In this document: positions 37,056 through 47,272 of the stretch, piece after piece
Position numbering within the stretch: position 1 is the first letter of the stretch
Layout of the letters: the number at the start of each line of letters is the position of its first letter
Assembly (NCBI RefSeq): GCF_003595215.1
Contig: NZ_QYZP01000003.1
Coordinates: forward strand, 186,001-250,000
DNA length: 64,000 bases
Origin: Nesterenkonia natronophila
Lineage (GTDB): Bacteria; Actinomycetota; Actinomycetes; Actinomycetales; Micrococcaceae
Direction of reading: 5' to 3'
Translations under genes and position numbers: made by a program
Notes under the pieces: model-generated
The model's input: only the letters and a program-made list of their open reading frames with translations
Database searches by the model: none
What the model was told of the DNA's origin: nothing

Positions 37056-39725
37056 ATGACCACCACCCCCAACGAACCCGACGAAGTATTCAATCCTTTC
37101 TCCGCCCCTGAACCGGGGCACCCTGGAGCAGAGGTCAACGCTGAGAAAGCGGTGGACTCGGCACCGGCTGAAGCAGACCCCATGGATGTCATGTTTCAGG
37201 CACCCGATCTCTCCAAAATCCCCGCCAAACCGAAGAAGACCCAGGAGCCTGGGGAATCTGCGCAGCGCGAGGGTGCAAGCCAACGCAGCGACTTCGGTGA
37301 CCGAAGCCAGGAGTCTCAGCCGGAGGACTCTTCCAAGCGCAGCCGCCGCGAGACAGGCGCGCAGAACGGAACTTCCGGCGACAGCAGCGACTCCGGGGAG
37401 CACGGCGATTCGGGGTCCAACCGAAAAAACCGCCGTAAGCGCCGTCGGGGCGGACGCAGCCGCAACCGGTCAGCGGACAACCAAGAGGACACCGCTTCGG
37501 AGCATGAGGGTTCCAGCTCTGAGCGCAGCGAAGACTCCGGTGAAGACAAGGCAACTCACACTGGTACTGATGCCGATCCGCAGCAGGCACCCGCTTCCGC
37601 CTCAGACGGAGATGATTCCCAGGTCATTCGTAAGAAGCGGCGTCGGCGGCGCGGGACCTCGGATATGGAGATCGAGGAAGACTCTGCGGACGGACACACC
37701 GTCACCAGAATTCGATCCGGCAGGGAGACCGCATCTGAAGCCTCTGACCAGGTCACGAGTGTCAAGGGATCCACTCGCCTCGAGGCTAAACGGCAGCGCC
37801 GTCGGGCCTCCCGTGACGGAGGTCGGCGCCGGGGAATCGTGACGGAGGCTGAGTTCCTGGCCCGCCGTGAGTCTGTGGACCGCAAAATGATTGTTCGCCA
37901 GCGCGGGGAGCGGATCCAGATCGGTGTGCTGGAAGATGGCATCCTCGCTGAGCACTACGTCAGCCACACCACCCAAGACTCCCTGATCGGCAATGTCTAC
38001 CTGGGCAAGGTCCAGAATGTCCTGCCATCCATGGAAGCCGCGTTCGTCGACATCGGCCGCGGACGCAACGCTGTCCTCTACGCCGGGGAAGTGGACTGGG
38101 AGGGCGCCAATATCGGCAACGCTCCCCGCAAGATCGAGAATGCCCTCAAATCGGGTGATTCGGTTCTGGTGCAGGTCACCAAAGATCCAGTTGGTCATAA
38201 GGGCGCCCGACTCACCAGCCAAGTATCCCTGCCCGGCCGGTACCTCGTGTTCGTCCCCGGCGGCTCCATGACTGGGATCTCGCGGAAGCTCCCGGACACC
38301 GAACGTGCCCGGCTGAAGAAAATCCTTAAGGAGCAGCTTCCCTCAAACGCCGGTGTGATCGTGCGCACCGCTGCGGAAGGCGCATCCGAAGAGGAGCTCA
38401 CCAATGACATCAATCGCCTCAGGTCGCTGTGGGAGAGCATCCAAAGCCAGGCTGAGGACAAGAAGGTGCTGGCACCAGAGCTTCTCTACGCTGAGCCGGA
38501 TCTCACGATCAAGGTGGTGCGGGACGTCTTCAATGAGGACTTCTCAGCCATGCAGGTCCAGGGTGACGAGACTTGGGACAACATCGAGGCTTACGTCACG
38601 TATGTAGCCCCCCACCTGTTGGATCGGTGCAGCAAATGGGAGCCCCAGGAGCACGAGGCGGATGACATCTTCGCCCACCACCGGATCGATGAGCAGCTGA
38701 ACAAGGCGTTGGATCGGAACGTGAAGCTGCCCTCCGGAGGGTCACTGGTCTTCGACCGGACTGAGGCAATGACAGTGGTGGACGTCAACACCGGCAAGTT
38801 CACCGGCTCTGGCGGCAATCTCGAAGAGACGGTCACCAAGAACAATCTGGAGGCCGCCGAGGAGATGGTTCGCCAGCTCAGGCTGCGGGACATCGGCGGG
38901 ATCATTGTCATCGACTTCATCGATATGGTGCTCGAATCGAACCGCGACCTCGTTCTGCGCAGGCTCGTGGAATGTCTGGGCCGCGACCGGACCAAACATC
39001 AGGTGGCGGAAGTGACCAGCCTCGGATTGGTCCAGATGACACGCAAACGCATGGGCACCGGGCTGCTGGAAGTCTTCTCCAGCGAATGCGAACACTGCGC
39101 GGGTCGCGGGATCATCACTCATCCTGAGCCCGTAGAGCACCGCCCCTCCTACACTTCCGGCGGCGATCAGGCCTCTGGCAAGAACACTAAGAAGCGCAAG
39201 AAGCGCGGTAAGAAGAACGACGACGCCGGCCACCAGCCTGATCCAAGGGAGATGGAGAAGCTGGAGAAGGCATCGCAGGGTATGGCCAAAGTCGCTGCCG
39301 CTACCAGCGGCGCGGCGAAGTCTGAGAATGGGGACCACACCGAGCCTTCAGCCCCGCAGCACCTCGACTCTGAGAAGTCACAGACGACTGAGGATTCGCC
39401 GACCTTGAACATCGGCGGTGAACCCGTCGAGCTTCCCCGGGGAAGCGCCTCCTCGGCGGAGCAGCGGCAAGCACCGGCCTCACTGGGCGACCTTGAGTCA
39501 GCTTTGGAAACGCGCAGCCGTCGCCGAGTTCGCCGAGCAGCAGGGTCGGCTCAAGGCAGCTCTGGGGAAGTCACGAAGGTGAAGACCGCAGTCCAAGGAT
39601 CCGAAGCAACCTTCGCCACCTCAGCTGCGGCGGTGCCGAAGACGGAGAAGCCGGCGACTGAACCGGTCATGCTGGGTGTCGGGGTAAGCGCCGAAGAACT
39701 TGCTCAGCCCAAGAAGTCTGAGTAG
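37056..39725 (+). CDS. rne: ribonuclease E/G family endoribonuclease
   Basis: An 889-residue RNase E/G. An acidic/basic low-complexity N-terminal extension of about 260 residues with [17 protein letters not shown] clusters precedes the catalytic core (S1 domain at about [21 protein letters not shown]). The catalytic carboxylates lie in VVDVNTGKF and IVIDFIDM, and the Zn-link CEHCAGRG follows. A charged, Lys-rich C-terminal tail is likely a degradosome scaffold and RNA-binding region. This layout with extensions on both sides is typical of actinobacteria. ATG 37056 is preferred over upstream in-frame GTG 37017. It begins the rne-rplU-rpmA-obgE block. Confidence 0.93.
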   Translation: MTTTPNEPDEVFNPFSAPEPGHPGAEVNAEKAVDSAPAEADPMDVMFQAPDLSKIPAKPKKTQEPGESAQREGASQRSDFGDRSQESQPEDSSKRSRRETGAQNGTSGDSSDSGEHGDSGSNRKNRRKRRRGGRSRNRSADNQEDTASEHEGSSSERSEDSGEDKATHTGTDADPQQAPASASDGDDSQVIRKKRRRRRGTSDMEIEEDSADGHTVTRIRSGRETASEASDQVTSVKGSTRLEAKRQRRRASRDGGRRRGIVTEAEFLARRESVDRKMIVRQRGERIQIGVLEDGILAEHYVSHTTQDSLIGNVYLGKVQNVLPSMEAAFVDIGRGRNAVLYAGEVDWEGANIGNAPRKIENALKSGDSVLVQVTKDPVGHKGARLTSQVSLPGRYLVFVPGGSMTGISRKLPDTERARLKKILKEQLPSNAGVIVRTAAEGASEEELTNDINRLRSLWESIQSQAEDKKVLAPELLYAEPDLTIKVVRDVFNEDFSAMQVQGDETWDNIEAYVTYVAPHLLDRCSKWEPQEHEADDIFAHHRIDEQLNKALDRNVKLPSGGSLVFDRTEAMTVVDVNTGKFTGSGGNLEETVTKNNLEAAEEMVRQLRLRDIGGIIVIDFIDMVLESNRDLVLRRLVECLGRDRTKHQVAEVTSLGLVQMTRKRMGTGLLEVFSSECEHCAGRGIITHPEPVEHRPSYTSGGDQASGKNTKKRKKRGKKNDDAGHQPDPREMEKLEKASQGMAKVAAATSGAAKSENGDHTEPSAPQHLDSEKSQTTEDSPTLNIGGEPVELPRGSASSAEQRQAPASLGDLESALETRSRRRVRRAAGSAQGSSGEVTKVKTAVQGSEATFATSAAAVPKTEKPATEPVMLGVGVSAEELAQPKKSE

Positions 39726-39734
39726 ACTGTATCG

Positions 39735-39764
39735 CTGGCACTATTCTGTGCCCAGATACTTTTT
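39735..39764 (+). terminator. imperfect hairpin with T-run after rne
   Basis: CTGGCAC / GTGCCCAG pair with one bulge around a TATTCT loop, followed by ATACTTTTT. It lies 10 nt after the rne stop and 33 bp before rplU, so it may act as a weak terminator or attenuator separating the two. Confidence 0.45.
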
Positions 39765-39796
39765 CATGCACGTTCAACGAGAGAAGTGAGTCCCAA

Positions 39797-40105
39797 GTGG
39801 TGTACGCGATTGTCCGCGCAGGCGGCCGCCAGGAGAAGGTTTCCGTCGGAGACCACGTAACCCTCGACCGCGTCGAGGCCGAGGCAGGCAGCACCATCGA
39901 GCTGCCAGCGGTGATGCTGGTGGACGGGGATGAGGTCACCACCTCCGCCGACGAGCTGTCCAAGGTCACCGTCACAGCGGAGGTTCAGGAGAACCTCCGC
40001 GGCAAGAAGATCGTTATTCACAAGTTCAAGAACAAGACCGGTTACCACAAGCGCCAGGGTCACCGTTCTGAGCTGACGCGCGTGAAGGTGACCTCTATCG
40101 CCTGA
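39797..40105 (+). CDS. rplU: 50S ribosomal protein L21
   Basis: A 102-residue ribosomal protein of the large subunit. [13 protein letters not shown] at the N-terminus and [11 protein letters not shown] near the C-terminus are strongly conserved. Start is GTG 39797 or 39800 in the same frame. It is followed 50 bp later by rpmA, the usual pairing. Confidence 0.98.
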   Translation: MVYAIVRAGGRQEKVSVGDHVTLDRVEAEAGSTIELPAVMLVDGDEVTTSADELSKVTVTAEVQENLRGKKIVIHKFKNKTGYHKRQGHRSELTRVKVTSIA

Positions 40106-40155
40106 AACGAGCGGTAGACTGGTCCTGAATTCCCATTCCTGAGAGGTAAAGTCCC

Positions 40156-40413
40156 ATGGCACATAAGAAAGGTGCGAGCTCAACTCGCAACGGTCGCGAT
40201 TCCAATGCCCAGCGCCTCGGCGTGAAGCGCTTCGGTGGCCAGGCAGTCTCCGCTGGTGAGATCCTCATCCGCCAGCGCGGCACCAAGTTCCACCCCGGTA
40301 CCAATGTGGGCCGCGGCGGGGACGACACCCTGTTTGCTCTGGCTGATGGTGCTGTTGAATTTGGCAGCAAGCGCGGCCGCAAAGTCGTCAACATCGTTCC
40401 AGCGGTCGGCTGA
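40156..40413 (+). CDS. rpmA: 50S ribosomal protein L27
   Basis: An 85-residue ribosomal protein near the peptidyl-transferase centre. [16 protein letters not shown] at the N-terminus is the classical uncleaved actinobacterial form, and QRGTKFHPG follows. GAGAGG lies upstream of ATG 40156. A strong hairpin terminator follows, before obgE. Confidence 0.98.
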   Translation: MAHKKGASSTRNGRDSNAQRLGVKRFGGQAVSAGEILIRQRGTKFHPGTNVGRGGDDTLFALADGAVEFGSKRGRKVVNIVPAVG

Positions 40414-40491
40414 GCCGGCCCCCATATGAGTTTCGGCGACGGGTGCAGCCCAGTCGCCTGGTAAGTTACCGAACAGGTGACTACCTCCTCC

Positions 40492-40529
40492 AAAAAGGCC
40501 CGGCCGAGCATCGCTCGCCGGGTCTTTTT
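40492..40529 (+). terminator. intrinsic terminator between rpmA and obgE (bidirectional-looking)
   Basis: AAAAAGG.CCCGG.CGAGC pairs with GCTCG.CCGGG.CTTTTT around an ATC loop with one bulged C. A T5 run follows on the plus strand and A5 precedes it, so it could work in either direction. It splits the usually contiguous rpmA-obgE unit. Confidence 0.85.
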
Positions 40530-40578
40530 GCATTCTGAGAACACGACATTTGAAAGACTTCTAAAAGGGGATTCAGCT

Positions 40579-42102
40579 ATGGCACATTTCGTCGACCGGG
40601 TGGTGCTGCATGCCGGCGGCGGAGATGGCGGCAGCGGCTGCGTCTCCGTGCACCGGGAAAAGTTCAAGCCGCTCGGCGGGCCAGACGGCGGGAACGGTGG
40701 TGACGGCGGGCATGTGGAGTTGGTCGTTGATCCCAACACCACGACCTTGCTGGACTATCACCACCGGCCCCATCGGCGCGCTGAGAACGGCGGTGTGGGG
40801 CGGGGGAGTCTGCGCCACGGTCATAAGGGCAACACCCTCGAACTGACAGTCCCAGACGGCACCGTGGTCAAGGACCGTGACGGAAATGTCCTGGTCGACT
40901 TAGTCGGTGCCGGAGCCCGGGCCCGGATCGCAGACGGTGGCATCGGCGGTCTGGGGAATGCGGCTTTGGCTTCCCGCAAACGCAAAGCTCCTGGCTTCGC
41001 TCTGCTCGGAACACCCGGGCAGCAGATCGACGTGGTTCTGGAACTCAAGTCTGTAGCTGATGTGGCTCTGGTTGGCTTCCCCTCAGCAGGTAAGTCCAGC
41101 CTCATCGCTGCCTTGTCAGCAGCCCGGCCGAAGATCGCCGAGTACCCCTTCACCACGCTGGTACCGAACCTCGGCGTGGTGGAAGCAGGCGAGACCCGGT
41201 TCACGGTGGCCGATGTACCTGGCCTGATCCCGGGTGCCGCCGAGGGCAAGGGGCTAGGTCACGAGTTCCTCCGTCATGTTGAACGGTGCGCCGCACTCGT
41301 GCACGTGCTGGACTGCGGAACCCTAGAGACGGACCGGGACCCAATTGCGGACCTCGATGCCATCGAACAGGAGTTGGCTGCCTACGCAGCTGACGGTCTG
41401 CCGCTGACGGAAAGGCCGCGATTAGTGGCCCTGAATAAGACAGATCTCCCGGACGGCGAGGAGATGGCCGCCATGGTTCGCAGCACCCTTGAAGGGCGTG
41501 GGTTCCGGGTTTTCGACATCTCAGCGGTGTCGCGGAAGGGCCTGCGCGAACTCAGCTTCGCTATGGCAGGGCTGGTTCAGCAGGCTCGGGCTGACCGGGA
41601 GGTCGAGGCCGCCCCGGTGCCGGTCACCGTTAGGCCCAAGGCTGTCAATGACAAGGGCTTCACCATCAGCCGTGAGGAGAAGGGCGGCGAACCACTGTGG
41701 CGCGTGCGTGGCGCTAAGCCAGAACGCTGGATACTGCAGACCGACTTCAATAATGACGAGGCCGTCGGTTACCTCGCTGACCGGCTGCAGGCTATCGGAA
41801 TTGAGGACGAGCTCTTTCGCCTAGGAGCCGTGCCCGGTGAATCGGTGGTCATCGGCGCTGAGGACGACGGTGTCGTCTTCGACTGGGAGCCGACGATGGC
41901 CGCCGGGGCTGAACACCTCGGCGCCCGCGGCACCGACCTTCGATTCGAAGACCAGCATCGGCCCACGCGTGCGGAGAAGAAGCAGGAGCAGGCGGACCGT
42001 CGCGCCAACAAGCGCCAAGTCCGCGAGGAGATGAACGAGGCGTACGCAGCTGATGCCACTCAAGATGTGGGCGCGGGCGCGGAGCATCAGGAGGAACGGT
42101 GA
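40579..42102 (+). CDS. obgE: GTPase ObgE/CgtA
   Basis: A 507-residue GTPase involved in 50S ribosome maturation and stress response. It has the glycine-rich Obg domain (about 1-160; [16 protein letters not shown]), the G domain ([11 protein letters not shown]alker A, DVPGLI G3, NKTD G4), a C-terminal OCT domain (about 345-430), and a charged actinobacterial tail. ATG 40579 follows AAAGGGG; an open frame from 40477 crosses the terminator and is rejected. The stop overlaps proB by 4 bp. Confidence 0.97.
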   Translation: MAHFVDRVVLHAGGGDGGSGCVSVHREKFKPLGGPDGGNGGDGGHVELVVDPNTTTLLDYHHRPHRRAENGGVGRGSLRHGHKGNTLELTVPDGTVVKDRDGNVLVDLVGAGARARIADGGIGGLGNAALASRKRKAPGFALLGTPGQQIDVVLELKSVADVALVGFPSAGKSSLIAALSAARPKIAEYPFTTLVPNLGVVEAGETRFTVADVPGLIPGAAEGKGLGHEFLRHVERCAALVHVLDCGTLETDRDPIADLDAIEQELAAYAADGLPLTERPRLVALNKTDLPDGEEMAAMVRSTLEGRGFRVFDISAVSRKGLRELSFAMAGLVQQARADREVEAAPVPVTVRPKAVNDKGFTISREEKGGEPLWRVRGAKPERWILQTDFNNDEAVGYLADRLQAIGIEDELFRLGAVPGESVVIGAEDDGVVFDWEPTMAAGAEHLGARGTDLRFEDQHRPTRAEKKQEQADRRANKRQVREEMNEAYAADATQDVGAGAEHQEER

Positions 42103-43217
42103 GCTTCACCATCACGGAGGCCAAACGACTTGTCATCAAGGTCGGTTCATCCAGCCTCACCACCGTAGACGGCGGCATCAGTGTCCAGGCGCTCAACCGG
42201 CTTGTGGATGCGTGCCAGAAGCTGCGCAGCCGCGGCACCGAGATAGTCCTGGTCTCATCTGGGGCGATCGCCGCCGGCCTTGCGCCGTTGCGGTTAGACC
42301 GGCGCCCGCAGGACCTCGCCGCCCAGCAAGCTGCGGCGGCCGTCGGGCAGGGGCAGCTCCTGGCCCATTACTCACGCGCCTTCGGCCACCATGGTGCCGA
42401 AGTTGGTCAGGTCTTGCTCACCGTGGAGGACCTCATCCGCCGCGCCACCTACGTCAATGCGCTGCGGGCCCTGGAGAAGCTGCTCGCGCTGGGAGTGGTG
42501 CCGCTCATTAATGAGAATGACGCTGTCGCCACCGCAGAGATACGGTTCGGCGACAACGATCGGTTGGCGGCACTGACTGCCAACCTCATCCACGCTGACG
42601 GGCTCATTCTCCTTTCCGATGTAGATGCGCTCTACGATGGTCCGCCCTCGGCAGGGGGAAGCCCCATTGCCCAGGTCGCACGGACCGAGGACCTCAACGG
42701 GGTGACACTTGGTCCACGTGGACGGGCCGGTATTGGGACCGGCGGTATGGTCACAAAAGTGGAGGCCGCTCAGATCGTCACAGCGCACGGCATCCCGGCT
42801 CGCTTGACTTCAGCTGCCAACGCCGAGCGGCTTTTCGCCGGAGAGGAGGTTGGCACCCTGTTCTTGCCCCGCGGCAAACGGCGAGGAGCCCGATCGGCCT
42901 GGTTAGCTCATCTGGCCCACACCAAAGGTCGCATCACTATCGATCACGGCGCTGTCAGCGCGGTCGCCGAACGTCGTCGCTCACTGCTTGCTGCCGGCAT
43001 CACGGAGGTCACAGGAAGCTTTGAGGCCGGTGATGTTGTTGAGATCAGTAGCCCGGACGGTGAGGTGCGAGCCCGAGGAGTCTCGTCCTTCTCCGCTGCG
43101 GAAGTCCAGATAATGCGGGGAAAGAAAACTGCCGAGTTGGCACAGGAGCTGGGTGAGGACTACCAGCGCCCGGTGATCCATACTGATGACATGGTTCGAG
43201 TGGAGGTAGCAGCATGA
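42099..43217 (+). CDS. proB: glutamate 5-kinase
   Basis: A 372-residue first enzyme of proline synthesis, phosphorylating glutamate. The amino-acid-kinase domain shows [10 protein letters not shown] and [13 protein letters not shown], plus [17 protein letters not shown] and [14 protein letters not shown]-terminal PUA domain (about 285-370) is present, as in the longer, feedback-regulated ProB form. GTG 42099 overlaps obgE; the stop overlaps proA by 4 bp, so obgE-proB-proA are translationally coupled. Confidence 0.97.
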   Translation: MSFTITEAKRLVIKVGSSSLTTVDGGISVQALNRLVDACQKLRSRGTEIVLVSSGAIAAGLAPLRLDRRPQDLAAQQAAAAVGQGQLLAHYSRAFGHHGAEVGQVLLTVEDLIRRATYVNALRALEKLLALGVVPLINENDAVATAEIRFGDNDRLAALTANLIHADGLILLSDVDALYDGPPSAGGSPIAQVARTEDLNGVTLGPRGRAGIGTGGMVTKVEAAQIVTAHGIPARLTSAANAERLFAGEEVGTLFLPRGKRRGARSAWLAHLAHTKGRITIDHGAVSAVAERRRSLLAAGITEVTGSFEAGDVVEISSPDGEVRARGVSSFSAAEVQIMRGKKTAELAQELGEDYQRPVIHTDDMVRVEVAA

Positions 43218-44491
43218 CTGCAGATATCGCACGAGAAGACTCTGAGATCCTCAAGATCAGCCGCCGAGCACGCGAGGCCTCCCGACCTCTGGGCCGGTTG
43301 GACCGGCGCCACAAGGACCGTGCGCTGGCAGCAATCGCTGCAGGACTCAGGGACTCAAAAGTCTCCCTAATCAAAGCCAACAAACAGGACATCACCCGTG
43401 GCCGCGACAGCGGACTCTCCGCAGCTCTGCAAGACCGCCTGCGGCTGACTGAGGACCGGATCGAGAGTCTCGCTCGCGCGGTCGAAGAAATCATCGGATT
43501 GGATGACCCGGTAGGCCGGGTAATCCAGGGACGAACCCTGCCCAACGGACTGAGGCTAAGCCAAGTCGCAGTGCCCCTTGGAGTCATCGGCGTCATCTAC
43601 GAGGCCCGGCCGAATGTGACGGTCGATATTGCAGCCCTGGCTCTGAAGTCAGGCAACGCCGTCATACTGCGCGGTGGCTCCGCAGCTCTGACCACCAATG
43701 AGATGCTCCTGAGCATCATCCGTGAGGCCTTGCGATCGGTTGGAGTGCCAGTGAACGCAGTCCAGACTATTGACCCGTTCGGGCGGGAGGGCGCCACTGA
43801 GCTGATGACGACCCGCGGCAGCGTGGACGTGCTCATCCCTCGCGGGGGCCGGGAGCTGATCCAACACGTGGTCAACAACTCCAAAGTCCCTGTCATCGAG
43901 ACCGGTGAAGGCAATGTTCACGTCTTCGTGGACGCCACGGCGGACCCGCAGATGGCCAAGGATATTGTCGTCAACGCCAAGACTCACCGGCCCAGCGTCT
44001 GCAACGCCGCAGAAACACTACTCCTGCACGTTCAGGCGGAGCGGGCTGGCCGGGAGACGCTAGCTGCTTTGGTGCGCGGCGGCGTCGTCCTGCATCTGGA
44101 CCCCAGGGCCGCAGAGTGGATGCCAGAAGGGTCTGCGGCGACTGAGGTGGTCACCGACGAGCACCACCGCACCGAGTTCCTGGATCTGCAGATGTCGGTG
44201 GCCGTAGTCGACACCATTGACGAGGCCATCAGTCACATTCGCAGATACAGCACCGGACACACCGAAGCAATAGTGACCGACTCCGCCTCAGCAGCCGAGC
44301 AGTTCATCGCTGAGGTCGACGCCGCCGCGGTGATCGTCAACGCATCCACGCGCTTCACCGACGGCGGTGAATTCGGTCTGGGTGCGGAGGTGGGGATCTC
44401 CACCCAAAAGACCCATGCCCGTGGACCCATGGGGATGGGTGAGCTGACTACCACCAAGTGGATCGTGCGAGGAGACGGACAGGTACGTTAA
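43214..44491 (+). CDS. proA: glutamate-5-semialdehyde dehydrogenase (gamma-glutamyl phosphate reductase)
   Basis: A 425-residue aldehyde-dehydrogenase-fold enzyme reducing gamma-glutamyl phosphate to the semialdehyde, which cyclises toward proline. PLGVIGVIYEARPNVT, LRGGSAA and the catalytic Cys region THRPSVCNAAETLL are intact, followed by FTDGGEFGLGAEVGIST. It follows proB by a 4-bp overlap. Proline is a common compatible solute, which would suit an osmotically stressed lifestyle, though this is inference. Confidence 0.97.
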   Translation: MTADIAREDSEILKISRRAREASRPLGRLDRRHKDRALAAIAAGLRDSKVSLIKANKQDITRGRDSGLSAALQDRLRLTEDRIESLARAVEEIIGLDDPVGRVIQGRTLPNGLRLSQVAVPLGVIGVIYEARPNVTVDIAALALKSGNAVILRGGSAALTTNEMLLSIIREALRSVGVPVNAVQTIDPFGREGATELMTTRGSVDVLIPRGGRELIQHVVNNSKVPVIETGEGNVHVFVDATADPQMAKDIVVNAKTHRPSVCNAAETLLLHVQAERAGRETLAALVRGGVVLHLDPRAAEWMPEGSAATEVVTDEHHRTEFLDLQMSVAVVDTIDEAISHIRRYSTGHTEAIVTDSASAAEQFIAEVDAAAVIVNASTRFTDGGEFGLGAEVGISTQKTHARGPMGMGELTTTKWIVRGDGQVR

Positions 44492-44568
44492 GCCTCCGCG
44501 TGCGGGAAATCGGCGGTTTTCCTAGTAGACTCTTGTCAGATCCTGACACTCCGTCCTAAGGGAGAGGT

Positions 44569-44745
44569 ATGAACCTGCCCGTTCTTGCACTGCTTGCCGA
44601 AGCGTACAACGGTTATGAATTGCCGATGCCCGCCTACTGGTACGGCATCATTATGTTCGTGATTCTCATGCTGAGTCTCCTGGTCACCCTTGGTTTCTCC
44701 GGCAAGGGCAAAGAACTCCCGGCCGACCCCCAGGGCCACCACTGA
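44569..44745 (+). CDS. 58-residue single-pass membrane protein
   Basis: A small gene between proA and nadD with AGGGAGAGGT directly before ATG 44569. The protein has a short N-terminus containing [10 protein letters not shown], one TM segment ([17 protein letters not shown]), and a short cytoplasmic tail ending in QGHH. Similar small proteins are often found upstream of nadD in Micrococcales. Function is unknown. A -10-like TAGACT lies at 44525-44530, so it may start a transcript that includes nadD, and its stop is one base from the nadD start. Confidence 0.7.
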   Translation: MNLPVLALLAEAYNGYELPMPAYWYGIIMFVILMLSLLVTLGFSGKGKELPADPQGHH

Positions 44746-44746
44746 T

Positions 44747-45457
44747 TTGACACCGCCTGTCAGCACCCCCGCTCGGGCCGGCTCCGATGACCGCAGACGC
44801 CGTCTCGGAATTATGGGCGGAACATTCGATCCCATCCATCACGGTCACTTGGTGGCGGCCTCAGAGGTGGCCGCGGAGTACAGCCTGGATGAGGTGATCT
44901 TCGTCCCCACCGGCGAGCCATGGCAGAAGGCCGGGAGACGGGTCACCTCAGCTGAGCATCGGTACCTGCTGACGGTGATCGCCACGGCCTCCAACCCACG
45001 GTTCACCGTCTCCAGGGTTGACATAGATCGAGGTGGAACCACCTACACCATCGACACCCTGCGCGACTTCCGAGCCATGTACGGCGACGCCGAGCTGTTC
45101 TTCATCACCGGCGCTGACGCTATGGCGCAGATCATGTCCTGGAAGAACGTGGAGGAGCTGTGGGAACTTGCGCACTTCGTGTCGGTCACCCGCCCCGGGT
45201 ACCAGAGCGAGGACTTCGGACGCAGCGAGAACATCTCGTTGATGGAGATTCCGGCCATGGCCATCAGCTCCACCGATCTGCGGGCGCGGGGCCAGGCCGG
45301 TGATCCGGTCTGGTACTTGGTCCCCGACGGTGTGGTTCAGTACATCCATAAGCACAGGCTCTACCAGGACGATTCGGGCACACGCCCGGCTGATGCGTCG
45401 GCGCTCAGTTCACGAAGGCATACCATGAAGCAATACCACCGGAAGGGTTCCTCATGA
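44747..45457 (+). CDS. nadD: nicotinate-nucleotide adenylyltransferase
   Basis: A 236-residue enzyme transferring AMP to nicotinate mononucleotide in NAD synthesis. [14 protein letters not shown] (nucleotidyltransferase HxGH-type motif) and the C-terminal [10 protein letters not shown] are diagnostic. The start is uncertain: TTG 44747 follows the preceding stop immediately and gives the usual short N-terminus, while ATG 44813 starts at the motif itself and is too late. About 35 residues after the HKHRLY segment are atypical and probably disordered. It overlaps the next gene by 4 bp. Confidence 0.92.
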   Translation: MTPPVSTPARAGSDDRRRRLGIMGGTFDPIHHGHLVAASEVAAEYSLDEVIFVPTGEPWQKAGRRVTSAEHRYLLTVIATASNPRFTVSRVDIDRGGTTYTIDTLRDFRAMYGDAELFFITGADAMAQIMSWKNVEELWELAHFVSVTRPGYQSEDFGRSENISLMEIPAMAISSTDLRARGQAGDPVWYLVPDGVVQYIHKHRLYQDDSGTRPADASALSSRRHTMKQYHRKGSS

Positions 45458-46617
45458 GCGCAGACACTACCGAGCAGAACGCAGCAAACGGAGAGCACCT
45501 CCGGGAGCGGTACCTGCCGGTTTCGCGCAAAGAGCTACGACGCCGCCGGGAAGCTGAGCTAGCGGCTCAGCGCCAACTCGAGGCAGGCACCGGTGGCACA
45601 TCGGAGACTTCGGAATCCTCCGACGTCAGCCCTGCCGAGGAGACAGCCACCTCAGCGCTCAGTCCGGAGCAGGAGCCGGAGGTGCAGAATGAGGCAGAGG
45701 ACGAACTGTCCCGTGCGATCCAAGCCACTTTCGCCTCCGAAAGTGACGAACTTCCGCAGGAGCCGGAGACCGGTGAGGACCCGGATGTCGAAGCGACCTC
45801 TTCCGACGACGATGAATCGACCACTGAGGACGAAGTCTCAGCGCCCCCGCAGCCCGAAGTCGGGTCAGCAGAGTCTGCGGTGCTTCCCGAGCCAGAGGAA
45901 GCGCCTGCACGTCCTGAGGAGGAGATCGCTGACGCTGAGGTTGAAGCAGAGTTCGTCCTAGATGAGGAAGACACCACGCAGGACATCAGCCGTGTGGCTG
46001 CGCCTCCCGAGGTTCAAACCACTGATGAGTCCCAGGAAGCTGCGCAGGTTCCTGACGAGGAGGAGGACCTGCCAAGCAGTGAACCTGTCGGGACCGAGTC
46101 AGTCCCCGCCAGCACGGCGGAATCCCGCCGGGTCCGTCGGATGCTGCGGGAAACTCAGTCCATACCGCCTCTGAGCCCTGAGCTTCTGGCCGAACTCGAT
46201 GCTACCAATGCTGAGATCGCCAAGGCTGAAGATGCTACGGCAGTGGACCCTGAGCTGCTGAAGCGGCAGCAGTCGTTGGCAGCCAAGGCAATGCAGGCCA
46301 ATCAGGAGCGCATGCGCAAGGAGCACGCCAAGGCGGAGAAGGAACGCCGTCGGCGCAGTCGCGAACGGCCTGAGTCTCAGGTCTTGACCGAGAAGATGGT
46401 CCGCGACTCTCTGGAGCAGGATCCCGAGGACATGCGGTACGCCACCGGCCAGATCGAGCCGGTACATGCGCAGGGCGCCCACGGTCTCGATCTCAACAAG
46501 ATGATTGATGCCACGTCTCGGCAAGCAGATCGACAGAAGGTCCTAATGTGGACGGCGATCGTGCTGGGGCTTCTGCTGTTTGTCGCCATCGCCACCGTTG
46601 CCTTTGTTCTCGTCTAA
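45454..46617 (+). CDS. acidic single-pass membrane protein of unknown function
   Basis: A 387-residue protein with a basic N-terminal stretch ([12 protein letters not shown]), about 170 residues of Glu/Pro/Ser-rich disorder, a charged helical region of roughly residues 220-310 ([17 protein letters not shown]), and a C-terminal TM segment ([23 protein letters not shown]). Proteins with this layout recur between nadD and rsfS in Micrococcales and have no known function. ATG 45454 overlaps nadD by 4 bp. The C-terminal anchor implies most of the protein is cytoplasmic. Confidence 0.65.
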   Translation: MSADTTEQNAANGEHLRERYLPVSRKELRRRREAELAAQRQLEAGTGGTSETSESSDVSPAEETATSALSPEQEPEVQNEAEDELSRAIQATFASESDELPQEPETGEDPDVEATSSDDDESTTEDEVSAPPQPEVGSAESAVLPEPEEAPARPEEEIADAEVEAEFVLDEEDTTQDISRVAAPPEVQTTDESQEAAQVPDEEEDLPSSEPVGTESVPASTAESRRVRRMLRETQSIPPLSPELLAELDATNAEIAKAEDATAVDPELLKRQQSLAAKAMQANQERMRKEHAKAEKERRRRSRERPESQVLTEKMVRDSLEQDPEDMRYATGQIEPVHAQGAHGLDLNKMIDATSRQADRQKVLMWTAIVLGLLLFVAIATVAFVLV

Positions 46618-46622
46618 ACTGA

Positions 46623-47012
46623 ATGACACCTATGACTGTCCCTGACACCGTACTTGCTGAACTGCGCACCGCTGCCTCCGCGGCCAGTGAAAAACTGGCC
46701 ACCAATATCAACGGCTACGACGTTGGTGAGCGCTTGGGCATCACTGACGCATTCCTGATCTGCTCCGCGCCCTCCGAACGGCAGATCGGTGCCATTTGCG
46801 AGGAGATCGAGAGGCAGCTTAAGACGGTGCACGACTCTGCGCCGCTGCGACGTGAGGGCAAAGACTCCGGTACGTGGGTGTTGCTGGACTACGGGCACAT
46901 GGTGGTGCATGTGCAGCACGAACAGGAGCGCGCCGTGTATGGTCTGGACCGGCTATACGCGGATGTGCCGAAGCTGGAGCTGCATTTGCCCGAGCCTCCT
47001 CCCACGGTGTAA
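46623..47012 (+). CDS. rsfS: ribosomal silencing factor
   Basis: A 129-residue RsfS/Iojap protein that binds L14 and blocks subunit joining when nutrients are short. GLTDAFLI-type LGITDAFLICSA and the WVLLDYGHMVVHVQ motif are diagnostic. ATG 46623 lies 3 bp after the previous stop, with ATG 46632 as the alternative. It ends the nadD group. Confidence 0.94.
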   Translation: MTPMTVPDTVLAELRTAASAASEKLATNINGYDVGERLGITDAFLICSAPSERQIGAICEEIERQLKTVHDSAPLRREGKDSGTWVLLDYGHMVVHVQHEQERAVYGLDRLYADVPKLELHLPEPPPTV

Positions 47013-47063
47013 CGTGTAGGGGTTGCCAACGTGGAGGACACGGCGGGAATCGCAGTTGAATAT

Positions 47064-47136
47064 GGGGCATTGGCGCAGCTGGTAGCGCGTCTGCATGGCA
47101 TGCAGAAGGTCATCGGTTCGAGTCCGATATGCTCCA
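47064..47136 (+). tRNA. tRNA-Ala (anticodon GGC), CCA not encoded
   Basis: GGGGCAT pairs with ATGCTCC (one G-U), the D arm is GCGC/GCGC, the anticodon stem TCTGC/GCAGA encloses loop ATGGCAT, and the T arm is ATCGG-TTCGAGT-CCGAT. Discriminator A at 47136 is followed by CAA, so CCA must be added enzymatically. Confidence 0.97.
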
Positions 47137-47193
47137 CAAATCCCTGATATGGGTCCTGATCTCTGGGCACATCAGGTGCCACAAACAAAGACA

Positions 47194-47228
47194 CGAAAAA
47201 GACCCGCCCCAGTGGCGGGTCTTTTTCG
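47194..47228. terminator. perfect bidirectional terminator between tRNA-Ala and helicase
   Basis: A 15-bp perfect stem (CGAAAAAGACCCGCC with its complement) around a 5-nt CCAGT loop. T5 tails exist on both strands, so it can end the rsfS/tRNA-Ala transcripts and the convergent helicase transcript. Confidence 0.93.
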
Positions 47229-47272
47229 TGGGCTCTTGGGGGACCGCTACCGTCCGTTCGAGGGCAGCTCGC

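Noticed and set aside
36821..37111. Open frame ending past the rne start
   Set aside because: It overlaps rne out of frame, is Pro/Arg-rich, and lies in a probable untranslated leader.
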